A stretch of 64,000 nt of DNA from Psychrobacter sp. UBA3483 (GTDB lineage: Bacteria > Pseudomonadota > Gammaproteobacteria > Pseudomonadales > Moraxellaceae). Where the stretch lies: the NCBI RefSeq assembly GCF_002377905.1, contig NZ_DFQS01000044.1, positions 77,169 through 141,168 of the forward strand. Direction: 5' to 3'. This document shows positions 28,903 to 37,690 of the stretch, in pieces. Numbering within the stretch: the first letter of the stretch is position 1; the number at the start of each line of letters is the position of its first letter. Both the position numbers and the translations under genes were made by a program. Below the pieces are notes generated by a model that had not been told where the DNA came from, ran no database searches, and saw only the letters and a list, made by a program, of their open reading frames with translations.

Positions 28903-28918
28903 TTGACCAAATGGTCAG
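28903..28918. promoter_or_regulatory. RutR-like operator between tetR and uraD
   Basis: TTGACCAAATGGTCAG matches the RutR consensus TTGACCA-NN-TGGTCAA at 13 of 14 fixed positions. Its first six bases can serve as the -35 box of uraD on the plus strand, and the opposite strand offers TTGGTC as a -35 for the TetR gene, so binding would block both promoters. Confidence 0.75.
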
Positions 28919-29008
28919 GTTTAAGCAGAATGGATGTTATTAAACCACTTATCACTCAATTAAACATAAGAATAAAGAGTTTTAAATTTAAATGAAAAGG
29001 ATGTCACC

Positions 29009-29530
29009 GTGAGCTTAACACTAGCGCAATTTAATGCCCTCTCGCCAGACGAAGCACTCTCAAAACTATTGACCTGCTGCACTAGCAGCAAATGGGCGCA
29101 TGACGTAGCAGGCGCTCGCCCTTTTGCAGATATAGACTACCTACTTGCCAGTAGCGACAAGGCTTGGCAGCAAGCGCAAACCCAAGAAGCCAATTTGCTT
29201 GAGGCCTTTGATGGTCATCCACAAATCGGCAACGTTGACTCATTAAAAGAAAAATACCGCAATACGCAAGACAGCGCGGCGCATGAGCAATCTGGTGCCA
29301 ATAATGCTGACATGGATGTCATTGAAGCATTGGCAAAAGGCAATCAAGAGTATCTTGCTAAATTTGGCTTTATCTTTATCGTCTTTGCGACGGGCAAAAG
29401 CGCGCAAGAAATGCTGGATTTATTACTCACACGCCTGCCAAACGACCGCGCCACTGAGCTACTAAATGCGGCTACTGAGCAAAATAAAATTACCCGTTTA
29501 CGCTTACAAAAACTACTCGGCGCTGCTTAA
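29009..29530 (+). CDS. uraD: 2-oxo-4-hydroxy-4-carboxy-5-ureidoimidazoline (OHCU) decarboxylase
   Basis: Last step from urate to S-allantoin. 173 residues with the OHCU decarboxylase block LEAFDGHPQIGN, whose His is catalytic, and the later FIFIVFATGKS. The start is a GTG after AAAAGG; two nearby ATGs hit a stop at once in their frame. First gene of the urate operon, with a RutR-like operator about 90 bp upstream. 33 to 39 bp separate it from uraH. Confidence 0.93.
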   Translation: MSLTLAQFNALSPDEALSKLLTCCTSSKWAHDVAGARPFADIDYLLASSDKAWQQAQTQEANLLEAFDGHPQIGNVDSLKEKYRNTQDSAAHEQSGANNADMDVIEALAKGNQEYLAKFGFIFIVFATGKSAQEMLDLLLTRLPNDRATELLNAATEQNKITRLRLQKLLGAA

Positions 29531-29569
29531 AGCAAATGTGCTTATTTTTACTATATAAAAGGAATGATC

Positions 29570-29938
29570 ATGTCAGGCACTCTCTCTTCCCACATTTTAG
29601 ATACCCATCTTGGCAAACCTGCCGCTGATATCGCAGTCACCCTCCACCGCGTGCCTGCAAACGGTGAGACCTATCTATTGGCAACAGGTGTCACCAACGC
29701 CGATGGTCGAGTTGCCGCTGACAGCTGGAAATTTGATACTAGTATCGATATCGCTAAATATCATTTAGATGTTGGCCGTTATACCTTGACGTTTGCGACC
29801 CAAGCCTATTTTGACGCGCAAAATCTCACGGCATTTTACCCGCAAGTAGTCATCGATTTTATGATCAGTGATGGCGGTCATTACCATGTACCGCTACTGC
29901 TCAGCGCACACGGCTATAGTACCTATCGCGGTTCATAA
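29570..29938 (+). CDS. uraH: 5-hydroxyisourate hydrolase (transthyretin-like)
   Basis: Opens 5-hydroxyisourate to OHCU. 122 residues with the N-terminal SSHILDTHLGKPA block, the middle FATQAYF, and the diagnostic C-terminal YRGS tetrapeptide. The conserved His, Arg and Ser-type active-site set of the family is present. I chose the ATG after AAAAGG with 7 nt spacing; an in-frame ATG 6 bp upstream is too close. No signal peptide, so cytoplasmic. Confidence 0.95.
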   Translation: MSGTLSSHILDTHLGKPAADIAVTLHRVPANGETYLLATGVTNADGRVAADSWKFDTSIDIAKYHLDVGRYTLTFATQAYFDAQNLTAFYPQVVIDFMISDGGHYHVPLLLSAHGYSTYRGS

Positions 29939-30050
29939 ATGAATGGCTTAATGGATTTATAGCTGTCTGTTTTACCGTTTTCAATTAACGACAGAACGCT
30001 GAACCAAACATTGAATAAAAAAGTATTGCAAAGAAAAGGACAATTCGCGC

Positions 30051-31370
30051 ATGGGTGCATATCTTCTCGACTGGGTCGCTTTATTTTTCCGCTGGTTTCA
30101 CGTCATCGCTGGCGTGGCGTGGATTGGCGCCTCCTTTTACTTTGTTTGGCTAGACATGAGTTTACGTAAGCCGCCACAGTGGAAGGCGGACAAGGGTATA
30201 TCCGGTGACTTATGGGCGGTACATGGCGGCGGCTTTTATGAAATAGCCAAATATAAGCTTGAACCAGAAGAGATGCCAAAAACCCTGCATTGGTTTAAAT
30301 GGGAAGCTTATACCACTTGGCTTACTGGCATGGCGATGCTGGCTATCGTTTATTATTTCAATGCGACTGCCTATCTGATTGATCCCAGTAAAGTCGCTTT
30401 TGGCAGTAGTATCGGCGCGATTTCGACCAGCTTATTGTTTTTATTTGGTAGCTACTTTCTGTATGAAGTGATTGTTCGTAGTCGTCTTGGTAAAAACTCG
30501 CTGATTTTTAGCAGCCTTATCTTTATATTACTAGTGATCGCTTGCTGGGGTTCTTATCAGCTGTTTAGTGATCGCGCTTCATTTATCCATATCGGTGCTA
30601 TTTTGGGTACGGTAATGGCGGGGAACGTTTTCTTCGGCATCATGCCCGCCCAGCGCGCTCTGGTTGATTGTGTGCGCCGCGGCGTGAAACCGGATAAAGA
30701 AGTGGCCGATTTGGCGCTACAAGCAAAAAACCGCTCGCTAATGAATAATTACTTTACCTTGCCGCTTATTTTTACCATGATTAGCAACCACTATCCGATG
30801 ATGTATTCACATGCGCACGGCTGGTTGGTGTTGGTATTTGTCGGTATCATTACGGCAACGGTACGTCATTATTTTAATCAAAAACACTTGGGGCATCACA
30901 AGCCAAAGTTCCTCTGGATTCCGGCATTGGCAACGATCTTATTGATTATTTGGATGCGTCCTGCACCTGTTGAGCCCTTACCCGCTGCTAATGCCTCTGT
31001 TTCTACTCATACGGCTACCCCAAATAATGAGCCGCTAGCGACTGATAGCTTAGCAATGAGCGCTGCTACTGAAGCTGATACTGCGGTCAATAAAAACGCT
31101 GCCAACGCTGTACCTGTCGCTACCTCAGTGGATGATACCATCATGGATATCGTCCACACCCGTTGTACCACTTGCCACGCAGCGCAGCCAACCCAGCAAG
31201 GATTTGCCGCACCGCCAGCGGGCATCATTTTGCAGACCCCAGCCGATATAAAAATCCATCAAGCCAAAATCGTCACAGCGGTACAAACTGGCTATATGCC
31301 ACTGGGCAATCTTACCGAGTTAACTGATGCAGAACGCCAGCAAATCATTGCTTATACTTCAGGTTTGTAG
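30051..31370 (+). CDS. puuD: Membrane-bound urate hydroxylase with cytochrome c domain
   Basis: Oxidises urate to 5-hydroxyisourate and passes electrons to the respiratory chain. 439 residues: an N-terminal membrane part with about eight helices starting LDWVALFFRWFHVIAGVAWI, then a Pro/Ala/Thr-rich linker (about 300-355) and a C-terminal cytochrome c domain with haem motif CTTCH (about 372-376) and an axial Met candidate in GYMPLGN. The layout is that of PuuD, known from purine-degrading proteobacteria. Start follows AAAAGGA. No soluble urate oxidase is needed in this operon. Confidence 0.93.
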   Translation: MGAYLLDWVALFFRWFHVIAGVAWIGASFYFVWLDMSLRKPPQWKADKGISGDLWAVHGGGFYEIAKYKLEPEEMPKTLHWFKWEAYTTWLTGMAMLAIVYYFNATAYLIDPSKVAFGSSIGAISTSLLFLFGSYFLYEVIVRSRLGKNSLIFSSLIFILLVIACWGSYQLFSDRASFIHIGAILGTVMAGNVFFGIMPAQRALVDCVRRGVKPDKEVADLALQAKNRSLMNNYFTLPLIFTMISNHYPMMYSHAHGWLVLVFVGIITATVRHYFNQKHLGHHKPKFLWIPALATILLIIWMRPAPVEPLPAANASVSTHTATPNNEPLATDSLAMSAATEADTAVNKNAANAVPVATSVDDTIMDIVHTRCTTCHAAQPTQQGFAAPPAGIILQTPADIKIHQAKIVTAVQTGYMPLGNLTELTDAERQQIIAYTSGL

Positions 31371-31474
31371 TTATTTTAATGAGCGTGTCATTTAATGAAA
31401 CAGTTAATTAGTCAAAAATAGATAATTAGCCATACTCACCTTTATTTTGCTTTATTGTATTTAGGATAGTTAAA

Positions 31475-32467
31475 ATGAGTCAAAAAATAACCAGTGATTT
31501 TAGTCACGACACCTATCCGCGCGACTTAAAAGGCTATGCGGGCAACCCGCCAAATGCCAATTGGCCGGGCGGTGCAAAAATTGCGGTACAATTTGTACTA
31601 AACATTGAAGAAGGCGCGGAAAACAGTGTCATTCATGGCGATGGTCAATCAGAGCGTTTTTTATCGGATGTACTAGGTACGCCCGAATTTAACAACCGCC
31701 ATCAATCTATCGAATCCGCCTTTGAATATGGTAGCCGAGTCGGCGTTTGGCGTGTGCTCGATACCTTTAAAGAGTATGGCCTGCCTATCACCACTTTTAC
31801 CTGCGCCGCCGCCGCTGAAAAAACGCCGCATATTATCGAGCGCGTGCTAGAAGATGGTCACGAAATCGCTAGCCACGGGCTACGCTGGATTACTTATCAG
31901 TATATGTACCGCGAAACGGAACGTGAACACGTGCGCCGCGCTACCGAAATATTTGAGCGTATGCTCGGTCGTCAGCCACTTGGTTGGTATACCGGCCGCG
32001 ATAGTCCCAACACCCGTGAGCTGGTCGCCGAACAAGGCGGTTATATCTATGATTCAGACTCTTATGCCGACGAGCTGCCCTACTGGCTCAATGTCAAGGT
32101 AGAAGATGGGCACACCATCGTTCGCAAGCCGCATTTGGTCATTCCTTATACCCTAGAGACCAATGACATGCGCTTTGCTTCAAGCCCCGGTTTTACCAAT
32201 GCTGAGCCTTTTTATCAATACTTAAAAGACAGCTTTGATACCTTGTATGAAGAAGGCGATAAAAATGGCAAAAACGCACCCAAAATGCTGACCATTGGCT
32301 TGCACTGCCGCATCATTGGTCGTGCTGGTCGCATCACCGCCCTCAAAAAGTTCTTGCAATACATTACTAGCAAACCCGATGTCTGGATATGCCGCCGCGA
32401 TGACATTGCCAAACACTGGTATGAAAACCATCCGGCAACGGCTGACAACAGCGCCAACTGGATGTAA
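31475..32467 (+). CDS. puuE: Allantoinase PuuE (polysaccharide-deacetylase-like fold)
   Basis: Hydrolyses allantoin to allantoate. 330 residues of the PuuE type, unrelated to metal-amidohydrolase allantoinases. Blocks: YPRDLKGYAGNPPNANWPGG, then FVLNIEEGAE and HEIASHGLRWITYQYM, then GWYTGRDSPNTREL, and a late LHCRIIGRAGRI. ATG follows TAGGATAG. Part of the urate operon between puuD and allA. Confidence 0.93.
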   Translation: MSQKITSDFSHDTYPRDLKGYAGNPPNANWPGGAKIAVQFVLNIEEGAENSVIHGDGQSERFLSDVLGTPEFNNRHQSIESAFEYGSRVGVWRVLDTFKEYGLPITTFTCAAAAEKTPHIIERVLEDGHEIASHGLRWITYQYMYRETEREHVRRATEIFERMLGRQPLGWYTGRDSPNTRELVAEQGGYIYDSDSYADELPYWLNVKVEDGHTIVRKPHLVIPYTLETNDMRFASSPGFTNAEPFYQYLKDSFDTLYEEGDKNGKNAPKMLTIGLHCRIIGRAGRITALKKFLQYITSKPDVWICRRDDIAKHWYENHPATADNSANWM

Positions 32468-32526
32468 TCATCTGGCGCTAGCTAAACTAAATACATAAAA
32501 CTGCTCATTAAACAAAAGGTGACATC

Positions 32527-33081
32527 ATGACTACCACAATTATCGCGAGGCCTTTAACCAAGGCCGAATTTGCACCTTATGGTACGGTGATTGAACCCTA
32601 TGACAAAGAAGAGCAGACCTCTGAAAACTGCTTCTTTATTAATAAAGGTTATGCGTGTCGACATCATGCGATTACGCAGGCTACGCTTGACGGCGGCGAT
32701 GTTGGCTTCAGTATCTTTCGTGCCAAAAAGCGCGAACTGCCTATCGCCTTATCGGTGATGGAGTATCATCCCTTTGGGTCGCAAGCGTTTTTTTCGATGA
32801 ATGGTCAAGATTATATTGTCGTCGTCGCACAAGCTGGTGAACCACCACGTTCGGCCGCTGATTTATCAGTGTTTTATGCCAAATCGCATCAAGGCGTGCA
32901 ATACGATGCCAATGTCTGGCATCATCCGCTGCTGGCACTTGGTCGCGACTCAGATTTTTTGGTCATTGACCGTATCAATGGTGAGGGTAATAACTGCTAC
33001 GAGCTGGCCATTGATGATTGGCAAGTAAATATTGAAGTAGCAAATGAACAAGCCGAACCAAATACACAAATCGCAGACTAA
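32527..33081 (+). CDS. allA: Ureidoglycolate lyase
   Basis: Splits ureidoglycolate to glyoxylate and urea. 184 residues: IARPLTKAEFAPYGTVIEP at the start, MEYHPFGSQAFFSMNGQDYI with the substrate site, and WHHPLLALG further on, all typical of AllA. Start follows AAAAGGTGAC. No urease or glyoxylate-use genes appear in the window. Confidence 0.93.
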   Translation: MTTTIIARPLTKAEFAPYGTVIEPYDKEEQTSENCFFINKGYACRHHAITQATLDGGDVGFSIFRAKKRELPIALSVMEYHPFGSQAFFSMNGQDYIVVVAQAGEPPRSAADLSVFYAKSHQGVQYDANVWHHPLLALGRDSDFLVIDRINGEGNNCYELAIDDWQVNIEVANEQAEPNTQIAD

Positions 33082-33211
33082 GCTGAACTATTTAAGCTAT
33101 TTTTAATGCCTTGCTTAAATGAAAATAAGACTTAAACAGCCGTACTCACCCTTTATCTCTTGAAGATAGACACTAATTTAACACAGCAAAACCCCCTAAG
33201 GATTATTAATA

Positions 33212-34048
33212 ATGCCAATTAAAAGTACCTATTACGCCCCAACTGGCGGCTTACCGCCGCAAACGCAACTGTTATCTGACCGCGCTATTTTTACCGAAGC
33301 GTATGCGATTATCCCCAAACGGGTGCTCACCGATATTGTGATTAGCTACCTGCCGTTTTGGGAAGGTATGCGCATGTGGGTGATTGCGCGTCCTTTAAGC
33401 GGTTTTGCAGAAACTTTTTCACAGTACATCGTTGAAGTCGCCCCAAACGGCGGCTCCGACAAGCCTGAGCTCGACACTAATGCCGAAGCCGTGCTGTTTG
33501 TCGTTGAAGGTGAGATGGATATTACTATCGAAGGCGTAGCCCATCATCTTGAAGCCGGTGGTTATGCTTTCTTACCACCTGCCTGTCAATGGACGCTAAA
33601 AAATAATAGTAATGAGCCTGTTAAATTTCACTGGATTCGCAAAGCCTATCAGTTTGTAGAAGGACTTGATGCGCCAGAAGCCTTTGTCACCAGCGATCAT
33701 GATGTTGAAGCAATTGAGATGCCAGAAACCAATGGTGTTTGGAAAACCACGAGATTTACCGAACAGTCTGATATGCGTCACGATATGCACGTCAATATCG
33801 TTACTTTTCAACCAGGCGGCGTAATTCCGTTTGATGAAACCCATGTCATGGAACATGGTTTATATGTGCTAGAAGGTAAAGCCGTCTATCACTTAAACGG
33901 TGAATGGGTCGAAGTTGAAGCAGGTGATTTTATGTGGCTACGCGCATTTTGCCCGCAATCTTGTTACGCCGGGGGCCCTGGTCCATTTAGGTATTTACTC
34001 TATAAAGACGTAAATAGACACATGCCGTTTATACGTCCACAGCGTTAA
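33212..34048 (+). CDS. allE: (S)-ureidoglycine aminohydrolase
   Basis: Releases ammonia from ureidoglycine to give ureidoglycolate. 278-residue bicupin: first cupin with VEGEMDITIEGVAHHLEAGG, second with FDETHVMEHGLYVLEGKAVY, which supplies the metal ligands (His, Glu, His). Start follows CTAAGGATT. Last gene of the operon, before a terminator. Its substrate needs an allantoate amidohydrolase (allC), which is not in the window. Confidence 0.93.
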   Translation: MPIKSTYYAPTGGLPPQTQLLSDRAIFTEAYAIIPKRVLTDIVISYLPFWEGMRMWVIARPLSGFAETFSQYIVEVAPNGGSDKPELDTNAEAVLFVVEGEMDITIEGVAHHLEAGGYAFLPPACQWTLKNNSNEPVKFHWIRKAYQFVEGLDAPEAFVTSDHDVEAIEMPETNGVWKTTRFTEQSDMRHDMHVNIVTFQPGGVIPFDETHVMEHGLYVLEGKAVYHLNGEWVEVEAGDFMWLRAFCPQSCYAGGPGPFRYLLYKDVNRHMPFIRPQR

Positions 34049-34075
34049 TTTATCTAAAATTATAAATGACCTAAA

Positions 34076-34112
34076 AGCCAGCATATCACCATGCGCTGGC
34101 TATTATTTTTAT
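34076..34112 (+). terminator. Terminator of the urate operon
   Basis: AGCCAGC and GCTGGCT form a 7-bp stem, with extra AT/AT pairing inside, followed by TATTATTTTTATTTT. Confidence 0.75.
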
Positions 34113-34183
34113 TTTCAATTTAACCTTCAACATCAAGCGTTAAACAAATAACGCTAAACGTCCAAACACGTTACTTGTTTTTC

Positions 34184-34200
34184 TTGTACTACTGTACTAG
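34184..34200 (+). promoter_or_regulatory. Possible TrpR operator upstream of trpR
   Basis: Two GTACTA units (GTACTACTGTACTAG) lie about 65 bp before trpR. They recall the CTAG/GTACTAG half-sites of enterobacterial trp operators, but the spacing differs. Confidence 0.3.
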
Positions 34201-34259
34201 AATACTGAAACGAAACAATATTTTGCTTATTATCCTTTCTCTTACTAAGATTATATATT

Positions 34260-34550
34260 ATGAGCGCCAATCCTTATCACAGTCTATTAACTCATTTGGC
34301 CAGCTGTCACGATAGTAGCGCTATCGACGAGCTATTTACTGCGCTATTGACCGATAAAGAACAACAAGAAATCGCCAATCGCATCCGTATTTTTGATTTG
34401 TTAGAGCGCGGTATCACCCAGCGTGAGATATCTGAGCAGCTCGGCGTCGGTATCGCCACTGTCTCGCGCGGTGCGAAAGCCATGCAAAGTCACGATGTGA
34501 GCGCCCTACTTAAAACTCATAGAGAAAATACGCATAAAAAAGACGCTTAA
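34260..34550 (+). CDS. trpR: Trp operon repressor
   Basis: 96-residue all-helical repressor that binds tryptophan and shuts off trp genes. Features: LLTDKEQQEIANRIRIFDLL, then the helix-turn-helix GITQREISEQLGVGIATVSR, which matches TrpR closely. It is followed 69 bp downstream by trpE and then trpG on the same strand. This suggests that it directly controls its own transcript and those genes. Confidence 0.88.
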   Translation: MSANPYHSLLTHLASCHDSSAIDELFTALLTDKEQQEIANRIRIFDLLERGITQREISEQLGVGIATVSRGAKAMQSHDVSALLKTHRENTHKKDA

Positions 34551-34619
34551 TTGGGCAAAAACATAATTTCATTCTGCCTTATTTTTTTGATAAATCATTG
34601 AACTATTTTGGACATCGTT

Positions 34620-36038
34620 ATGACCGCTTCTACTTCCAAGCCTGACCAACCTGCTGCTATCGAAATTCCTAGCAAACCACAGCGTATCAAACTCACGCAG
34701 GATATAGATTTTTTTGCGTTATTTAAGCGTATTGAGCACGCTTTTGAAACTTGTTATTTGCTTGAATCATTGGGCGAGGATGGACATATGGCGCGCCACC
34801 ATGCCATTGGTTTTGACCCAGTGATGACTATTGCCGCTATCGACCGTACCACCTTAGCAATTACTGATAATAAAACCGCCGAAACCACACATTATCAAAC
34901 TGACAATCCTTATCAGCTATTACGCAGCATCACCCCGCAGCACGTTATTGCGCGCGACCAAAGCGGCGGACTGGTTGGCTACTTGGGTTATGACAGTGTC
35001 AATTTTTTTGAGCCAAGTCTCAACGCCAAAGCCAGTGATGATTTCGAACCCTTCAAATTTGGTGTGTATTTAGATGGCTTAACGCTTGATAAGATGACCG
35101 GCGAAATATTCTATTTTTACTATCCAACCGCGCAGCAAGAAAATCGCATCGAGCAAATCAAAGCCTTACTTGAAGCCCCCATCCCCAATTATGAACCACC
35201 CTCAGTAGAGTTTTTGGGGGATGGCATGAGTCAAGAGGAGCACGCCAAAGCGGTGCTGCAAGTCAAAGAAGACATCATCTCTGGGCGCATCTTTCAGTGC
35301 GAAGTTGGCTTTAAATCCAAATATCGCATTGTCGGCGACAAGATGCCAATTTACGAAAAGCTACGCGCGGTTAATCCGTCACCGCATATGTATTTTATGA
35401 AATTTGCTCAGCAATGCATCATTGGCGCTTCGCCTGAGTTGCTGTTTCGCCTGCGTCAAGGTGAGATGGAAACCTACCCATTAGCGGGCACTGCCAAGCG
35501 CGGCGTCGATATCGCAGAAGACCGTAAGCTTGCCCGCGCGCTACTGAATGATGCCAAAGAGATTGCCGAGCACAATATGCTCGTTGACTTGCATCGTAAC
35601 GATATCGGCCGTGTGGCACAATTTGGTACGGTAAAGGTGCGTAATCTCATGGATATCAAACGCTTCTCACACGTGCAGCATATTTCTTCTGAAATCGTCG
35701 GGATCTTGCATCCCGATGAAGACATGTTTAGCGCCCTTGCCAGCAACTTCCCCGCCGGTACTTTATCAGGGGCGCCAAAAGTGGAAGCCATTAAAGTGAT
35801 TAATGAGCTTGAGCCTGATGGCCGCGGTGCTTATGGCGGCGCGCTAGGCTCCTTTAATTTTAATGGTGATTGTATTTTTGCCATTCCTATTCGCAGTCTA
35901 TTTATCAATGGTGAGCCGGCTTATGCGCAAACTTGCGGCGGCAATGTTTACGACTCCAATCCTGCTGATGAATACTTAGAAATCCAGCGTAAGCTGTCAG
36001 CGATGAAAGTGGTGTTAGACAGCTTTATGACAGCGTGA
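34620..36038 (+). CDS. trpE: Anthranilate synthase component I
   Basis: Chorismate-using enzyme of tryptophan synthesis, 472 residues. N-terminal tryptophan-site motif LLES (in CYLLESLGEDG), C-terminal chorismate-binding domain with PLAGTAKRG, HNMLVDLHRNDIGRVA, PAGTLSGAPKVEA and QTCGGNVYDSNP. The LLES motif and linked trpR favour TrpE over aminodeoxychorismate synthase. Shorter than typical proteobacterial TrpE (about 500-520). The ATG used lacks a clear ribosome-binding site; a TTG 12 bp upstream is in frame. trpD and trpC are not next to it, so it may be a second copy or a split operon. Confidence 0.85.
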   Translation: MTASTSKPDQPAAIEIPSKPQRIKLTQDIDFFALFKRIEHAFETCYLLESLGEDGHMARHHAIGFDPVMTIAAIDRTTLAITDNKTAETTHYQTDNPYQLLRSITPQHVIARDQSGGLVGYLGYDSVNFFEPSLNAKASDDFEPFKFGVYLDGLTLDKMTGEIFYFYYPTAQQENRIEQIKALLEAPIPNYEPPSVEFLGDGMSQEEHAKAVLQVKEDIISGRIFQCEVGFKSKYRIVGDKMPIYEKLRAVNPSPHMYFMKFAQQCIIGASPELLFRLRQGEMETYPLAGTAKRGVDIAEDRKLARALLNDAKEIAEHNMLVDLHRNDIGRVAQFGTVKVRNLMDIKRFSHVQHISSEIVGILHPDEDMFSALASNFPAGTLSGAPKVEAIKVINELEPDGRGAYGGALGSFNFNGDCIFAIPIRSLFINGEPAYAQTCGGNVYDSNPADEYLEIQRKLSAMKVVLDSFMTA

Positions 36039-36072
36039 ATCCATTGTACTTTTGCTAAAGAGCTTATGCCTT

Positions 36073-36735
36073 ATGAATGTTTTAATTATCGACAACTACG
36101 ACTCTTTTACCTTTAACCTTTATCAATATATTGGCGAGATTTTACAAACCATGGATGGTGATAAAGACGGCGCTAAACAAGCGGCAAATGTCATCGTCAA
36201 ACGTAATAACGAAATTACCTTGGCTGATGTGCAGGCGATGAATCTTGACCGCATTATCATCTCACCCGGCCCTGGTGCGCCTGACGACTCGGCCTATTTT
36301 GGTATTTGCGCCGAAGTGATTGAGGTTATGGGCAAGACGACGCCGCTATTGGGCGTTTGCTTGGGCATGCAGGGCATTGCGCATGTCTTTGGCGGCGAAG
36401 TGGTACGAGCCAGCGTACCAATGCATGGCAAAGTCTCAGCCATTCGCCATGATAATGCAGGTGTCTATCAAGGCTTGCCACAAGAGATAGAAATCATGCG
36501 CTATCATTCCTTGATGGTAAAGGCAGATACGTTACCAGATTGCTTAACTGTTACCGCCGTCGTGAGTAATGACGCCCATCATGACTTAAGACTGACAGAT
36601 GCAGCGGTCGCAGGTGATGAGATTATGGGACTTGCGCACACTGACTACCCGATACAAGGTGTGCAATTTCACCCAGAGTCGTTTGCGACTGAGGGGGCGA
36701 AGCGTTTATTAACGAATTTTTTATTGCAGGTGTAA
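36073..36735 (+). CDS. trpG: Anthranilate synthase component II (glutamine amidotransferase)
   Basis: Supplies ammonia from glutamine to TrpE. 220 residues: LIIDNYDSFTFNLYQYIGEI at the start, nucleophile Cys in GVCLGMQGIAHVFGG, and the catalytic His-Glu in VQFHPESFATEGA. Start is the ATG of MNVLIIDN, with AAAGAG about 11 nt upstream; a TTG 21 bp upstream is in frame. Some organisms share this subunit with p-aminobenzoate synthesis. Followed by a repeat element and a terminator. Confidence 0.9.
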   Translation: MNVLIIDNYDSFTFNLYQYIGEILQTMDGDKDGAKQAANVIVKRNNEITLADVQAMNLDRIIISPGPGAPDDSAYFGICAEVIEVMGKTTPLLGVCLGMQGIAHVFGGEVVRASVPMHGKVSAIRHDNAGVYQGLPQEIEIMRYHSLMVKADTLPDCLTVTAVVSNDAHHDLRLTDAAVAGDEIMGLAHTDYPIQGVQFHPESFATEGAKRLLTNFLLQV

Positions 36736-36774
36736 TGCAGGGTTTTAAAAGGCTAATGTTAAAAAGCATAAAGG

Positions 36775-36825
36775 TATAGTCAAAATGTCCTAAAAACGCT
36801 ACGGTATTGCTTTTCACTTACTATA
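36775..36825. repeat. Intergenic repeat, short copy
   Basis: 51 bp from TATAGTCAAAA to TTTTCACTTACTATA, matching the ends of the longer copy downstream of the DUF2799 lipoprotein gene but lacking its internal inverted repeat. It lies between trpG and the shared terminator. Confidence 0.65.
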
Positions 36826-36828
36826 CAA

Positions 36829-36865
36829 TAAAAAAGACTGGCTATTTAGAAGCCAGTCTTTTTTC
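36829..36865. terminator. Bidirectional terminator between trpG and ABC ATPase gene
   Basis: AAAAAGACTGGCT and AGCCAGTCTTTTT form a 13-bp stem with A and T tracts on either side, so both convergent transcripts can end here. Confidence 0.88.
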
Positions 36866-36873
36866 AAAATGAA

Positions 36874-37617
36874 CTACTGCTCGATACGCTGCAAAAACGC
36901 TTGCGTGCGTGGATGCGTTGAATCTTCAAATAGCTGCTTGGCGCTACCCTCTTCGACTATGTGACCATCTTCAATCAAGACCACATGGTCAGCAACATCA
37001 CGCGCAAAGTTAATCTCATGGGTCACCACCACCATCGTCCAGCCTTCAGAAGCCAACTGCTTCATCGTTCCAAGCACATCTTGTACCAACTCTGGGTCAA
37101 GCGCCGAAGTTGGCTCATCAAATAGCAACAATGACGGCTCAATCGCCAGCGCACGAGCAATACCAATACGCTGCTGCTGACCACCAGACAACTGAAACGG
37201 ATACAAATCTGCTTTATCCGATAAGCCGACTTTATCAAGTAACGCCAACGCTTGCTCACGCGCTTGCGCTTTACTTTGTCCTTGTACCACCGTCGGCCCA
37301 AGCATCAAATTCTCAATGGCTGACTTATGCGGAAATAAATTATAAGACTGAAATACCATGCCTGACTTGCGTTGCAAAGCGAGTAAGGTTTTCTTTTTTG
37401 GCTTGGTGGCAAAGTCGACGGTCAAGCTGCCATCATCAAATGCAATTACCCCTTGATCAGGAATCTCTAACGCATTCAGACAGCGCAAAAACGTGGTTTT
37501 ACCCGACCCTGATGGACCCAAGATGACCACTACCTTGCCTTTTTCAATGGACAAGTCGATGCCTTTGAGCACTTGATTGCTACCAAAGGCTTTGTGGATA
37601 TTAGTGACTTGAATCAT
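36874..37617 (-). CDS. Polar amino-acid ABC transporter ATP-binding protein (cystine-type)
   Basis: 247-residue ABC ATPase with Walker A GPSGSGKTTFLR, Q-loop MVFQSYNLFPHKSA, signature LSGGQQQR, Walker B LLLFDEPTSALDPE and switch His in VVVTHEINFA. These are typical of the GlnQ/TcyN group. Third gene after its binding protein and permease, 73 bp downstream of the permease. Substrate follows from the binding protein: probably L-cystine or a related polar amino acid. Confidence 0.9.
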   Translation of the reverse strand: MIQVTNIHKAFGSNQVLKGIDLSIEKGKVVVILGPSGSGKTTFLRCLNALEIPDQGVIAFDDGSLTVDFATKPKKKTLLALQRKSGMVFQSYNLFPHKSAIENLMLGPTVVQGQSKAQAREQALALLDKVGLSDKADLYPFQLSGGQQQRIGIARALAIEPSLLLFDEPTSALDPELVQDVLGTMKQLASEGWTMVVVTHEINFARDVADHVVLIEDGHIVEEGSAKQLFEDSTHPRTQAFLQRIEQ

Positions 37618-37690
37618 AGAGGTTTCCGCTTACAAATGAAAAAACGCTGATGGTAAAAAACGACAAGATGGCTATATTTTTTAGCAAAAA

